The notes under the pieces are model-generated. The model did not search any database and had not been told where the DNA came from. It saw only the letters and a list, made by a program, of their open reading frames with translations. This document shows positions 46,546 to 58,441 of a stretch of 64,000 bases of DNA, piece after piece. Source of the DNA: Myxocyprinus asiaticus (taxonomy: Eukaryota; Chordata; Actinopteri; Cypriniformes; Catostomidae); assembly GCF_019703515.2 (NCBI RefSeq), contig NC_059356.1, positions 20,117,197 through 20,181,196 on the forward strand, written 5' to 3'. The number at the start of each line of letters is the position of its first letter. Position 1 is the first letter of the stretch. The position numbers and the translations under genes are program-made.

Positions 46546-49500
46546 CTCCCCTGCTAAACTAATGATGCTTTAATTATTTTCCATGCGGCTGCACTGAAAG
46601 TAATGGGGACATTAAAATAGCCTCAATTTCGCTCAAAAGAGTATTCCATCACTACCTGTAAAATAACATAAATGAGCTCAGTTTTCTTGCAAATTTCCTT
46701 GAGAGGGCTTTTAAATTATCAATTTAATATACAGCTCCAAATATGCAAGTACTTGCAGTTCAGAACCAGTTGCATATTCTGGTTGCTGCTTGAAGCATGC
46801 TCATATAATGTACTGTATGTTGCAATGCAGCTGCATTAAATCATGCCCAGATCTCAGTGCCTGAGCTGGAGCCAGTTATTGGAGGGTATCATGAGTACAG
46901 GAAGCGTGACAGGTATTGCAATCACACTGGTTACCTAAACAGTCCTCACAGGCAGTCTGTGGCACCAAGCTCTATGAAAGTGCCTCATAATCCAGATAAT
47001 AGAGCATGTGGCACAGCACTGAGGCACATCAAAGTCTCTGATAAAACAGGTGCTGGCCAATGGAGCTGAACTGATATTGCGGATACAAGTGACAGTCCAC
47101 CGACGTCTCTCCTCTTTTCAAAGCAACAATGTTCTCTCTTGTGCTTCCACCCATTTCTGAGTAAATTTTTCTCTGCATCTGCCTGATTTTCGCTGCCAGC
47201 TAGCCTTGTTTCTTCATAATGCTTTAGTTTAAATATTCTCTAAACTGCTTTCATAAAAAACAGCATGGCGTTAGAATACATGCTAAGAGCAAATCATCTT
47301 TTTGGCGGTGGACTATACTTTCAGATACATTTTTACAGATATTGCTTAAAAATGTATAAATAAATTTTTTATGACTTATATAAGAAAAACGTCTTAATCT
47401 AGCCTAAGCTGGTTAGCTGGTCTTAGCTGGTCTTCCAGCCTGATCAGACTCGTCTGTTTTGATGGCTTTAGGGCGGGTGGGTGGCTTAAACCAGCTTAGG
47501 CTGGATTAAGCTGTTTATTCAGCAGGGTGTACGTATAGTGTTAGATCTGGTTGATTTGAAATTGTATCGACCTCAGTGGGCAATTCTTTTTTTCTCTTTC
47601 TTTCTTTCTTTCTTTCGTTTCTTCCTTCCTTCCATCCTTCCTTTCTTTCTTTCTTTACCAGCAAAAACCATGCATAAAACAGAAGTCTATTAATTCCTGA
47701 TCAAGTCGGAGATGAGATTCCCAAATGGAAGCCCTTGGCATAAGTGGACAATGCTAAGCCCTTCAACACTGGGGTTTCTGGCCTGTAAATGCTCTGTATT
47801 GTTTAGTGAAAGTGATGATGTTTGTGTTGTTTCTAATGCTTCAGTTTGAGGCTTCCTGTCCTGATGGTCTGTGTCCAGGATGGAGTATCATCCTAAAAGG
47901 AGAAACCCCAGCAGAAGCTAACAAGTAAGTCCTCCTTGGGGCAGATGATTTTGTGATCAACCTCAACTCAAAATTTCCACTCACCACCTCAAAATGCAAT
48001 TAGGCAAACGGAAAAGGATGGGTGTTTCAAGAAAGCTTTCAATGCAGTGCTAATGGGAAACCTTTGATAAGACTTTTTACTTTGTACTCGCATGAAGAGC
48101 TTCAGAAGAAATTAGCCTCTGTTATCACTCCAGATTGGACAAGGAGAGCAGCCAATGAGCCATGTAAGATAGAGGCCGTAACCAAAGAAATGTAATAAGG
48201 TCATCTGCTCGGATTACAGTTTTTCTAATAGAAGAGTATTGTTTGTGAATTGTCTTTTCGTTTTGTTTTCCACCTGCTCGATTCAATCATTTTTATTCTA
48301 TGAGAGTGATAATATAAGTACCAGTACACCTCAGTTATTTAAAGTTTATTTAAAGACCCTATGAAATTGTTTGACTAGCACAGTTTTGTGTTCTGTGTTG
48401 ACTTATTTCCTATTGAAACAGTAAGTTTTGGCAGGACATATTGAAGGGTTCATCCATTTTTTCACATAAATAGCGATTAGACTTTAGTAAGAATCCATCA
48501 CACAACAACTACAACAACAATGATTTGCTACTTGCCTGTCGGTTGCATTCTAGAATGTTCGATTGGACTCAAATCTGTGCCGTGCATCATGACACATACA
48601 ATTTTTTTGTTTATTTTTGGTTTCATTTCAATGTTTGCATTACATAACCAACTACATTTACAAGCTTTTTCATAAGTGATCGAGTTGTGTGATAGCTCGA
48701 GAAGCAGGAGTCCAGTAGAGCACACAAGTTGACAAAATGATGTGGTTTCTTCAGCAATTGTGTTTTTCATCTCGCATTTGCTTTTACAACACTATCGGTT
48801 TGGTTTAAAGTTTAGGGTGGGGACGCTGGTTTTGGTTAATTAAAACTCAATAGAGCATTAACCTTATAGGAATATTCCGGGTTCAATACAAGTTAAGCTC
48901 AATCTACAGCATTTGTGGCATGTTGATTATCACAAATTTTAATTTAGACTCGTCCTTCCTTTTCTTCAAAAAAGCAAACATCGAGGCTGCAGAGAGGCAC
49001 TTACAATGGAAGTGAATGGGGCTAATTTTTGGAGGGTTTATTGTGAAGCTTATAATTTTATAAAATCACTTACATGAATTTCTCTTTTAAAACTGTTAAA
49101 ATCATGTATTATTTGAGCTGTAAAGTTGTTTAAATCATCATTTTTAGTCATTTTAAGGTTTTAGGGATTGTTGACTACATTGTCATGATTTTTTTTTTTT
49201 TTTTTTTCACATTTTAGAATAATAGTAAAGTCATCAAAACTATGGAATAACATAAATGGAACTATGGGAATTATGTTGTGACTAAACAAAATCCAAAATA
49301 AATCAAATCTGTGTTATATTTTAGCATCTTCAAAGTAGTCACCCTTTGCCTAGAATTTGCAGACATGTACTCTTGACATTTTCTCAACCAAGTCATCCAT
49401 TTCAAAAACGTTTTTTTTTATTACTAAATTGTAGTTTTATAATGAAATAAATTAATATGGTGCACAATTATATTTTTGTCTACAAAACTAATTTCAAACA

Positions 49501-51049
49501 TTTAAGCATACGCCTTCAGATCAAAAGATTTTTAAGATCATGAGAAACATTTCTGTCAAGTGTTTCAAAACTTTTGACCGGTAGTGTAAATTGTAAAATT
49601 GCATATAACTTTACAAAGAAAAGGTTAGTAAGTGTATTTATCACACCAAAATCATGTTAACATGCATATTGTCTCGTGGCTATACTTGAGTATTTTAAGT
49701 GAGTATTTTAACATTCACAAATTGGCCCCCCTTCACCTCCATTGTAAGTGCCTCATTGTAACCCAGATTAACCCAGGAGGGAAAGTCAGAATAATTTTTT
49801 ATCAATATTATGCCACAAATGCTCTTGATTGATCTTAATTTTCTCACTTGTAGAACATCATTTGTCATTCATCTCACATTTGCTTTTTATGACTGTTAGG
49901 TCAGTTCAGGTTTAAGGTTTAGGGTGGGGACGTAGGTTTTTTGTTGTTTTAAACTCGATAGAGCATTAACCTTAAAAACCTCATCGTTTTTTGTTTTTTT
50001 ATCCACACTGGCTTTTTGTGACTCCATTTGTTAGGTTTAGGTTTAGGTTTAAGGTTTAGGGAGCTAGATTTTGTTGATTTAAAACTCGACAGAACATTAA
50101 CATTAAAAACCTAATCTGTTTGGGGAACACTAAACTTGCTTTTAGTGCCACACAGTGCAAATTTCACCTATGAACTGCTGCAATACATAAATAACACAAA
50201 TAAGTCCTTTGAAATGACTCATTCATCAGGATGTTTATAAAGAATAACCCCAATGTAAATAATTCCACAATGAAGCAGGGCTGTAGAAACAGTAGTACAT
50301 AGTAATGTGGCAATGAGAAGAATCAAACTTCCATGTGGCAATTAATTTAACATGTAATTTGATTCAGAACATTTTCTCCCGGGACTCATCTTGATAATGT
50401 TCAATCATTATTCATATGTAAAGACAGACACAGACGGAAATATAATCTGAGCATTTCTAGTTAGAATTTACTTTCAGAAGATTGATGAAGAAATGCTCAA
50501 ACGCAAGTGCCTCATCCTATCGTTATGATTACCCTTCAACCAGCTGTCTCAGACTCAGTATTATCCAGCATGACTTGCTCATTATAGTGAATGTGCCCTT
50601 CCGTCCCTTAGGTTTGAGATTAATTTCCTGTGTGACCACGATGACAGAATAGCCTTCCATTTCAACCCCCGCTTCTCTGAGTCTGATATCATCTGCAACT
50701 CCTTCATGGCAAGCCACTGGGGACAGGAGGAGAGGTGCAGCAACTTCCCCTTTGGAGTAGAGGAGCCTTTCCAGGTGATAAAGTGTTGTGACTCTTTATT
50801 GACAAAGAATCACAAGCAACAGGATTTGAGTTTGATAATGATTGAGGATGATTTAATTAGCATTGATTCCCTGTGTCTCAACAGATTGAGATTTACTCTG
50901 ACAATGATAACTTCCATGTTTACATTGATGACACCAAGATCATGCAGTACAAACATCGTGTGGAAGACCTGAAGACCATCACTAAAGTACAAGTGGTGAA
51001 CGACGTCAATATCTCCTCTTTGGAGATCACCAAAAAACATTTTTACTGA
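46145..51049 (+). CDS. grifin: Grifin-like lens galectin, four coding exons
   Basis: Coding exons are 46145-46156, 47845-47924, 50612-50774 and 50885-51049: 420 nt, 139 aa. All junctions obey GT-AG (CGG|gtaaga; ttcag|TTT; CAA|gtaagt; cttag|GTT; CAG|gtgata; aacag|ATT) and frames join without a break. Exon 1 encodes only MTLR, matching the very small first coding exon of galectin genes. The product is one galectin fold. Sugar-contact residues H47, N49, R51, N60, W67, E70 and R72 are all present in HFNPR, ICNSF and WGQEER. The start [13 protein letters not shown] and the end resemble GRIFIN, a soluble lens-fibre galectin; mammalian GRIFIN has lost sugar binding, while the zebrafish protein is reported to keep it. 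The 139-aa length is close to the human 144. A purine sits at -3 of the start codon. Introns are full of repeats. Another prototype galectin is the alternative, but less likely. Confidence 0.92.
46479..46542. repeat. (CT)n microsatellite in grifin intron 1
   Basis: A continuous CT run 320 bp downstream of exon 1. Confidence 0.95.
47391..47530. repeat. Inverted fragment of the 135-bp array unit in grifin intron 1
   Basis: CTAGCCTAAGCTGGTTAGCTGG on the left and CCAGCTTAGGCTGGATTAAG on the right face each other. They match the unit of the 42731-44760 array and probably represent the ends of its source element. Confidence 0.75.
47588..47658. repeat. (CTTT)n/(CTTC)n microsatellite in grifin intron 1
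   Basis: An imperfect pyrimidine tetranucleotide tract about 190 bp upstream of exon 2. Confidence 0.93.
48350..48875. repeat. Interspersed repeats in grifin intron 2
   Basis: 48395-48455 matches 19675-19745. TAAAGTTTAGGGTGGGGACG and CAATAGAGCATTAACCTTA (48807-48870) recur in the same intron at 49913-49975 and 50040-50108, and again at 58957-59020. Confidence 0.65.
48883..49850. mobile_element. GGAATATTCC repeat with nested Tc1/mariner-like element, in grifin intron 2
   Basis: The outer element opens GGAATATTCCGGGTTCAATA and carries CACTTACAATGGAAGTGAAT near 49000. The right half shows the mirrored CACCTCCATTGTAAGTGCCT near 49734, so it is a foldback family. Inside, from about 49187 to 49587, lies a different element ending CAAAACTTTTGACCGGTAGTG next to TA, the terminus of a common fish Tc1/mariner group. 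Confidence 0.75.
49895..50120. repeat. Two further TTTAAGGTTTAGGG repeat units in grifin intron 2
   Basis: GGTTTAAGGTTTAGG, then GTAGGTTTT or TAGATTTTG, then AAACTCGAYAGARCATTAAC and AAAAACCTMATC recur twice. They are telomere-like by composition only. Confidence 0.6.
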
Positions 51050-51259
51050 GGCTTTGTAGTAAGGCAAAGAGCTATGAAAAGATTAATCTGAAGTGAGCCT
51101 TTGTATGTTTACAGTGTATTATTGTATGTTTTGAATGATTGTTTACACACCTTTTAATACAGATGATTATCCTCTTGAGTTAATTATTATTTGCCTGTAA
51201 AGGTGTGATTATCGGTATTGATATGCCTTATCTGAACTCTATATTCATATGAATCTATG

Positions 51260-51265
51260 AATAAA
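51260..51265 (+). other. Candidate grifin polyadenylation signal
   Basis: AATAAA lies 211 bp after the stop codon, the first canonical signal in the 3' flank. It implies a short 3' UTR ending around 51280-51290. Confidence 0.65.
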
Positions 51266-51289
51266 TGGGAGGTTTGAAAAGATTCCAAA

Positions 51290-52470
51290 GGACTCATCTG
51301 GTGAGAATGTGACATGGAAAATTATGGCTGCAATAGCATTTTCCTAATCAAATCTGTCAAAACTTATAATAGGTTGTAAATGGCTTTTGAGAAACTATTC
51401 AAAGAAATTGCTATAAGAACATCAACATTACATATCCCCGCTGCAAGGAACCCAAAATATAGGCTATTCAGTTTGTGTTTGCTGTTAGCTCATGAGGCTG
51501 GGAAGCACTGAACTAGAATTGCATTGGTAATACATAAGCATTGGATAATGTTTAGTCAGCTTGTCATTATCACTAAATAAACCCCACATGGTGATCAGGA
51601 TCCTGACGTGAAGCGGAGGCCTGTTTGCCACATACATACATAAATGGACGTGTAATACTGATTTGAGTTTAAATAATTGTATCGTGACAAAACAGAGACT
51701 GCTGAGTGCTAAGAGATACATGAAACTATCAAAGGAGATTGGTTATAGTGATGAAATATACAGCTGAGCAGTAATTTAACAAAAATGTTTGACTGCAGCA
51801 TGTCACAATTGACCAATCAGAATCAAGTATTCCAGATACATAAAACTCATAATACTTCAATCAGTTTTTCAAAAAGTACATAAATAATAATAATAATTAG
51901 GATAAATCTCTTTAAATATCATTAGAAAACATGATTTTTTATACATGTAAAATTCGATTTTTCTAAATCATATATAATGCAACATATTTATAGTTTTTGG
52001 CAGACAACGCACATGACTGAGAGTGCATGTGAGGCTGACAGTGCAAGTCCGTAACCTGACAGCCACAGGTAGGCTAAACATAGCTAAAATTAAAAATGAA
52101 TTGTTCAATTGCTTGATGTTTGATCACATCTAGTGATCGACCAACAGCCTGACAGCCTGGGTTTTTTTTAATGGCCGATGCTGATATTGATATCTGTTGA
52201 GAGCAGGGTGAAAAATGGCACATACAATGTCATATAATAACATTTAATGTAGACAAAATTGCAGCCATATTTACTCAACATTTGCATAACAAATATTTGA
52301 AAACTTGAAATATGCACTGTCAATGGATTGCGTAACTGACACTAGATAGATCTAGATAGGTAAAGTTTGTCAAGACAAATTTTCATGTTGGCTTGACAAA
52401 GCCTAAAAAGCAGTTTTGATGGTTATACAAACATCACCATTAGACAGACAGCTACAGTATCTACATGATT
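51290..52470. other. Intergenic stretch between grifin and the GATA array
   Basis: No gene is seen. GACCAATCAGAATCAAGTAT (51813-51832) is a dispersed-repeat motif also found inverted near 21147-21175. Confidence 0.45.
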
Positions 52471-52473
52471 AAT

Positions 52474-53864
<1,391 letters not shown>

Positions 53865-53984
53865 TTCCCTATGAATCTATCTATCCAGTGCCTAATCTCA
53901 AAATGGCCAAATCTCGGATTCATCGCCCTATTTTATGTATATCAAATAAATCAACAAAAATTATAACACATCACATCTTCAAAA

Positions 53985-54205
53985 ACACATTTTAAGATTT
54001 AAGCATTTCAATTTTATAACAGAATTCCATCCAAAGTAATTGGGTTATATTTAATAAAATTAGATGGAATAAAACTTTTAAAAGTTTTATTAATTTAATT
54101 ATGTTAAACATTAGGCCTACGCAAATAAATGTTGAAATGTTGTTATGAAATTATAATGCGTAAATCTTAAAAATAGGCTAAAATACTTTTTTGAGTGCAT
54201 TACAT
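53985..54205. mobile_element. AT-rich foldback MITE, related to 10628-10876
   Basis: TTTAAGATTTAAGCATTTCAA with TTTTATAACAGAATTCCATC on the left is mirrored by GTTATGAAATTATAATGCGTAA and TTAAAAATAGGCTAAAATAC on the right. It lies about 200 bp upstream of the probable GPCR promoter. Confidence 0.72.
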
Positions 54206-54289
54206 GATATAATTAACAAAACAAAAACAGGTTAAAGGTTGTACAATTTTATCCAGACCTCGCACATAATTTTACAGTTTATTTCACGC

Positions 54290-54529
54290 CTTCCCCGCTA
54301 TATCCGCTTCTTTAATTATACAGTGATCAACACCTCAGTATGCGGAGAGATGAGGTGAATAAGAAAACTGCTCCAATCACATCAGCGGACACGCATCACC
54401 TCTGTCAGTAGAGAGATTTCTCCTCTGAGCCGCAGCCGCTCAGTTCTTCAGAAGAGCTCGAGATTGAGGAGCAAACACAAGTTCCCGAGCGCGCACCTGC
54501 CCTTTCACAAATACTTCGCAACATCGTCG
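54290..54529 (+). promoter_or_regulatory. Probable promoter and non-coding exon 1 of the GPCR gene
   Basis: A GC-richer island in AT-rich DNA, with a CCAAT motif at 54373-54377 and no clear TATA box. It ends at a strong splice donor, ATCGTCG|gtatgt, after 54529. The matching acceptor tttttctag ends at 55095. The transcription start is estimated at around 54420-54450 and is inferred only. Confidence 0.5.
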
Positions 54530-55095
54530 GTATGTAATTACATTTCTCAAATTACTTTTTATTCACGACGCTCTACAGAGTGGTGCTGACCTTAAATGCA
54601 GTTTGTATATGTACAATTATCTATGAATGAATTAAATAAACGAAAGAATCATTAAAAGAGAAAGTGACAAAAGTTCTAGACATAAACGCGTGAAATGTAA
54701 GAGGGGAAATTCGCTAATACTACTGGATTTACGATGAAACAGTAACACACACACTTCCTAAAGCCTGCTACCAATTTACTCCGTTTAAGCAACTGATTCT
54801 TACTGTGTGGTTGCAAATCATATTTTAATCCTGAGAGTTGAGGTAAGTCAATAATTGATTGTAAAGATTGCAAAGAGAAATACAAATATGATTTGGGATT
54901 TTTTTTTATCTTTGATCAGCACTGGTCTATGCAGAGAGTTTATTTCAATTTTAAGTCTTATCATTTAAATCCAGCATGAAATTAGTTGGTCAAAATGCAA
55001 ATTAATAAATTTTCTTCTGTTTTTAATGCGGTTGCTTAGATGTTATATCATCAGATTTATTAACATGGTAATGTGTGACATGTTGATTTTTCTAG

Positions 55096-55268
55096 AGGCA
55101 GCTGGCTAAATCATGGATTGCATTACCTTACTCTTTTTGTCTGAAGATGAAGATGCCTTGAGCTTTAGTGATCGCCTCTGGGATGTTTGAAATAGCCTTT
55201 TGACTGAGACTACATCCTATGAAAACATCACATACATATCACAAACCTATAAGAGAGACAAAGTGAAT
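55096..55268 (+). other. 5' UTR part of GPCR exon 2 with uORF
   Basis: After the acceptor (gatttttctag|AGGCAG) comes a leader containing ATG at 55113. That ATG opens a 25-codon uORF ending with TGA at 55188-55190. It is in the same frame as the receptor and lies 78 nt upstream of its start, so it could reduce or control initiation at 55269. Confidence 0.55.
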
Positions 55269-56558
55269 ATGAATTTCACGACAAGCTTCCTGAAAAAAGA
55301 GCTGCAGCTCTCGAACGCCTTTCTGTCCTTGAATGGCTCTCTCCGTGAAGTTAAGGACTTCAAGAGTGATTATTTCCTCCACCAGGGTGGAGAACTGGAG
55401 AGACTGCTTCTATTGACAATCAAGGAGCCTACCACTATCGCTCTCACTGTGATGTATTCATTATCATTTGTGGTGGGCTTCATTGGAAATCTCATGGCCA
55501 TTCGAATGCTTACCTGCCAGAAGAGTAATAAGATGAAGAGCATCAGTGCCACACGGAGTTTACTCATCAACTTGTCAGTGTGTGACCTGATGGTGGTTTG
55601 CATCTGTATGCCCATCACGCTTGGCCACACCATTTACACCGCATGGGTGTATGGAGACCTCCTGTGCCGAGCCGTTCCCTTCATCCAGGCTGTGTCCGTT
55701 TCAGCCAGTGTCCTCAGCCTGACCGTCATCAGTGTTAACAGATACTACAGTGTTCACAATCCACTGAATTCCCTCTCCTACTTCACTCAGAAGAAGATCT
55801 ACATCACTATTGTGGGTGTGTGGGTCGTGTCCTCTGTGATTTGTGCACCTTTACTCTTCATGATCAAGGTGGATGAGATCCACTTGATTGACATTGTAGT
55901 GCCAATCTGCAGAGAGCTCTGGCCTCGGGCGACTCTCAAGCAGGCCTACAATGTTCTTCTCTTCGTCGCTCTCTACTGCATACCTGTGACTTTCAACCTG
56001 ATCATCAGCTTTCTAACAGGCAGGAAGCTCTGGTGGGCTTCTCAACATTTCACTGACTTTGATCCTCACAGCCAGGCCATGCACGCCTCGTGCCTGAAGA
56101 TGCGCAAGAAGATCGCCAAGGTGGTGGTCACTTTGGTCCTTCTGTTCGCTGTCTCCTGGCTCCCACTCTATGTGGCAGATATTCTGATTGACCAGGAGGT
56201 CCATCCACCTCACTGGGTTTTGCAGACTCGTCCTTTTGCCCAGTGGTTGGGCCTCACTAACTCCAGCCTCAATCCCATCTGCTATTGTCTCTTAGGCGAT
56301 TTGTACCGCTCTGCCAGAGCAGTCAGGTCAAAGTATCATCAGAGGATGCTTTCGGTCCTTGGATCTTCCAGCTCTAGAAAACTGTCTCGTTTCCTCTCTC
56401 TCAAACAGCAGCAAGCTGACCAGCGACAAGGTGCTGTAAGCCAGGTGTCAATGGAGACCCTCTCTGATTGGTGTTCCAACAACAGCCAGATGGTGTCTAT
56501 CCAAAGCATATCAGGGAGGATAGTGTCTAGGAGCAATCCTGAATTATCAAACCTGTAG
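55269..56558 (+). CDS. Class A (rhodopsin-like) peptide-type GPCR, orphan
   Basis: One exon encodes 429 aa. The start is the first in-frame ATG after a TGA at 55188, with A at -3. The N-terminus has two N-glycosylation sites (N2, N22) and no obvious signal peptide. Seven membrane segments lie near residues 57-80, 97-118, 132-156, 178-200, 226-250, 282-306 and 322-345. Class A marks are GN at 73-74 (TM1), D106 in LSVCDL (TM2), C133 and C214 (extracellular disulfide), W185 (TM4), P239 (TM5), SWLP at 296-299 (TM6) and NPICY at 335-339 (TM7). The TM3 DRY box reads NRY (157-159), an uncommon variant also found in melatonin receptors. The basic third loop (MRKKIAK) suits G-protein coupling, and the Ser-rich tail (about 80 aa) could be phosphorylated. 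By eye it belongs with peptide receptors of the beta group (CCK, orexin/QRFP, NPFF, GPR83-like). I cannot name the subtype. Confidence 0.93.
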   Translation: MNFTTSFLKKELQLSNAFLSLNGSLREVKDFKSDYFLHQGGELERLLLLTIKEPTTIALTVMYSLSFVVGFIGNLMAIRMLTCQKSNKMKSISATRSLLINLSVCDLMVVCICMPITLGHTIYTAWVYGDLLCRAVPFIQAVSVSASVLSLTVISVNRYYSVHNPLNSLSYFTQKKIYITIVGVWVVSSVICAPLLFMIKVDEIHLIDIVVPICRELWPRATLKQAYNVLLFVALYCIPVTFNLIISFLTGRKLWWASQHFTDFDPHSQAMHASCLKMRKKIAKVVVTLVLLFAVSWLPLYVADILIDQEVHPPHWVLQTRPFAQWLGLTNSSLNPICYCLLGDLYRSARAVRSKYHQRMLSVLGSSSSRKLSRFLSLKQQQADQRQGAVSQVSMETLSDWCSNNSQMVSIQSISGRIVSRSNPELSNL

Positions 56559-56564
56559 TCAGAC

Positions 56565-58441
56565 GGGAAGAGTTCACCCAAAAAATATAATTCTCTCATT
56601 ATTTACTCTCCCTTATGCCATCTCAAACTCACATGACTTTCTGTCTTCTGTGGAACACAGGAAATATATTTCATGTAGATATAAGGTATTTTTGTCCATG
56701 CAATGCAAGCTCCAAAAAATACAAAATGGCAGCATAAAAGTAATCCATAAGACTTGAGTGGTTTAATCCATGTCTTTTGAAGCGATACCATTGGTTTTAG
56801 GTGAGAAACGGATCATATTTTTAACTATAACTCTTGACTAAGCAGTCTCCTTGGCAATCATGATTTGAAGCTCGATGTGTACAGCACTCTGCGCATGTTT
56901 CAAGCGCGAGAAAGTTTAATCGAATTTCAAAGCATGATCAGCAAGGAGACTGATGATATCAAGATTTATCCTCGTGTGGCCCCATGTCCACATGTGTGGA
57001 TGTTGTATTTTGGCTTCACTATATGCAACGCATAATTTAAATGAATTAAATCCGACTAAATACTGTTCACAAGACTCTACACTGTCATTTAAGGGTTAAA
57101 CTTCTGGTGCATTGCATCACGTGACATAACAGCATGTAGCTGATTTCCAGGAAGCGTTACTACAGGCCCAGTGCCAACAAAAGTGCCTCTGGTAAGAAAC
57201 CCCTTTAAGTTTCTTGACTGAAACCTGTTTGGTTGTAAAGAGTAGCATCTCTAGTTTCGTTTAAAAAATCCATTCATTTTTCGTGTGTCAGCACGCTGAT
57301 AAACATGATGTACACATATGTGGAAAATGGGGCCTTTTTCCCTCAAAAGTTGAAATAACATGTACATTATTTTTAATAACTTTCAACTATAACACATCTC
57401 TGGGTCATTTTGCTTCATTTGAATATAAATGTAGTTTTATTTTATTTTGTTATTACTGTACAATACTGTTCTATTCATTAACATTAGTAAATACATTCCT
57501 ATATATTTACTGTACATTTTCATATTGAGAATAAATGTATTCATCTAAAAGCTGAAAATTTTTGCTTTCAGAGACTTTATATGGAGTTAGGATGAAAATA
57601 AGGTGCATTTCAAACTGTTCTGAGACCAGTGCAGACAGAGAGCACACTGGAGGTGAAGTCATTCACTAAATAGGGAGCAAGGGAGCAAGGGAGCAATGGT
57701 GCATCCTATAGCTTTCTATGCAACTAAGTTCATTCAGTCCTAAAATCCGACCAAAAGTTCATTTTCAGGCTGCATGATGATGTTTGGACCACTCAACATG
57801 TTTGGCAGACATAGGACAATGAAAATCAGTACATAATTTCAGAATTTTATAATGCAAAATGTTATTTTAATATGGTTTGACGATGTTGGCCATTACTTTT
57901 AATCAGAATTATTTATTGAGCTTTATAGAAAATCAGCTGTAATGTCTAACATCTCAATACTATGAATAACCAACACTTCTGGAAACATAATAAACTATTT
58001 GATGAAAATAATATGACTTTCTATAGCTTGGTATTACTTAAAATTTCACAAATTAGTCCCGCTGTCTACATATGTGGACATACATTTTTAGGAACTCTTC
58101 TTGCTCTAGAAAAAAATATTTGTTTTGCTTGTTTATTAGGTGCTACTAGTTACAAATCAAAAATGGAAATGAAAAATGCACACAGCAGTAACGAAGGGGT
58201 CTCAGGAGGTTAAAGTAAAAAAAGTAGTTACATTTTGGCTCTGAAGACATGGATTAAACCAGTCGAGTCATAGGGATTACCTTAATGCTGCCTTTATGTC
58301 CTTTTTGGATTATGAAGTGTTGCACAAAAACAACTCATATCTTCATCAAAATATCTTTGTTTGTGTTCTGTAGAAGAAAGAAAGTCATCCGAGTTTGAGA
58401 CGGCACAAAGGTGAGTAAATAATGAGAGAACTATTCCTATA
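56565..58441. mobile_element. TTAA-type foldback MITE carrying a nested insertion, starts 7 bp after the GPCR stop
   Basis: Left terminus GGGAAGAGTTCACCC (56565) and right side GTGAGTAAATAATGAGAGAACTATTCC (to 58441) belong to the GGGATAGTTCACCC family. Inner arms TCCATAAGACTTGAGTGGTT near 56745 and GATTAAACCAGTCGAGTCAT near 58252 face each other. A separate 1.24-kb element fills the middle. Confidence 0.78.
56970..58209. mobile_element. Nested piggyBac-like non-autonomous element
   Basis: The left end CCTCGTGTGGCCCC follows TTAT (56966-56969); the right end GGGGTCTCAGGAGG precedes TTAA (58210-58213). CCTCNTGNGNCCCC termini at TTAA fit a common fish piggyBac-like group. No transposase is seen. 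GTCCACATGTGTGGAT and CTACATATGTGGACAT repeats lie inside both ends. Confidence 0.65.

Noticed and set aside
55200..55268. N-terminal extension of the GPCR
   Set aside because: The open frame continues upstream, but the only possible start there is TTG. The first ATG after the in-frame stop is at 55269.
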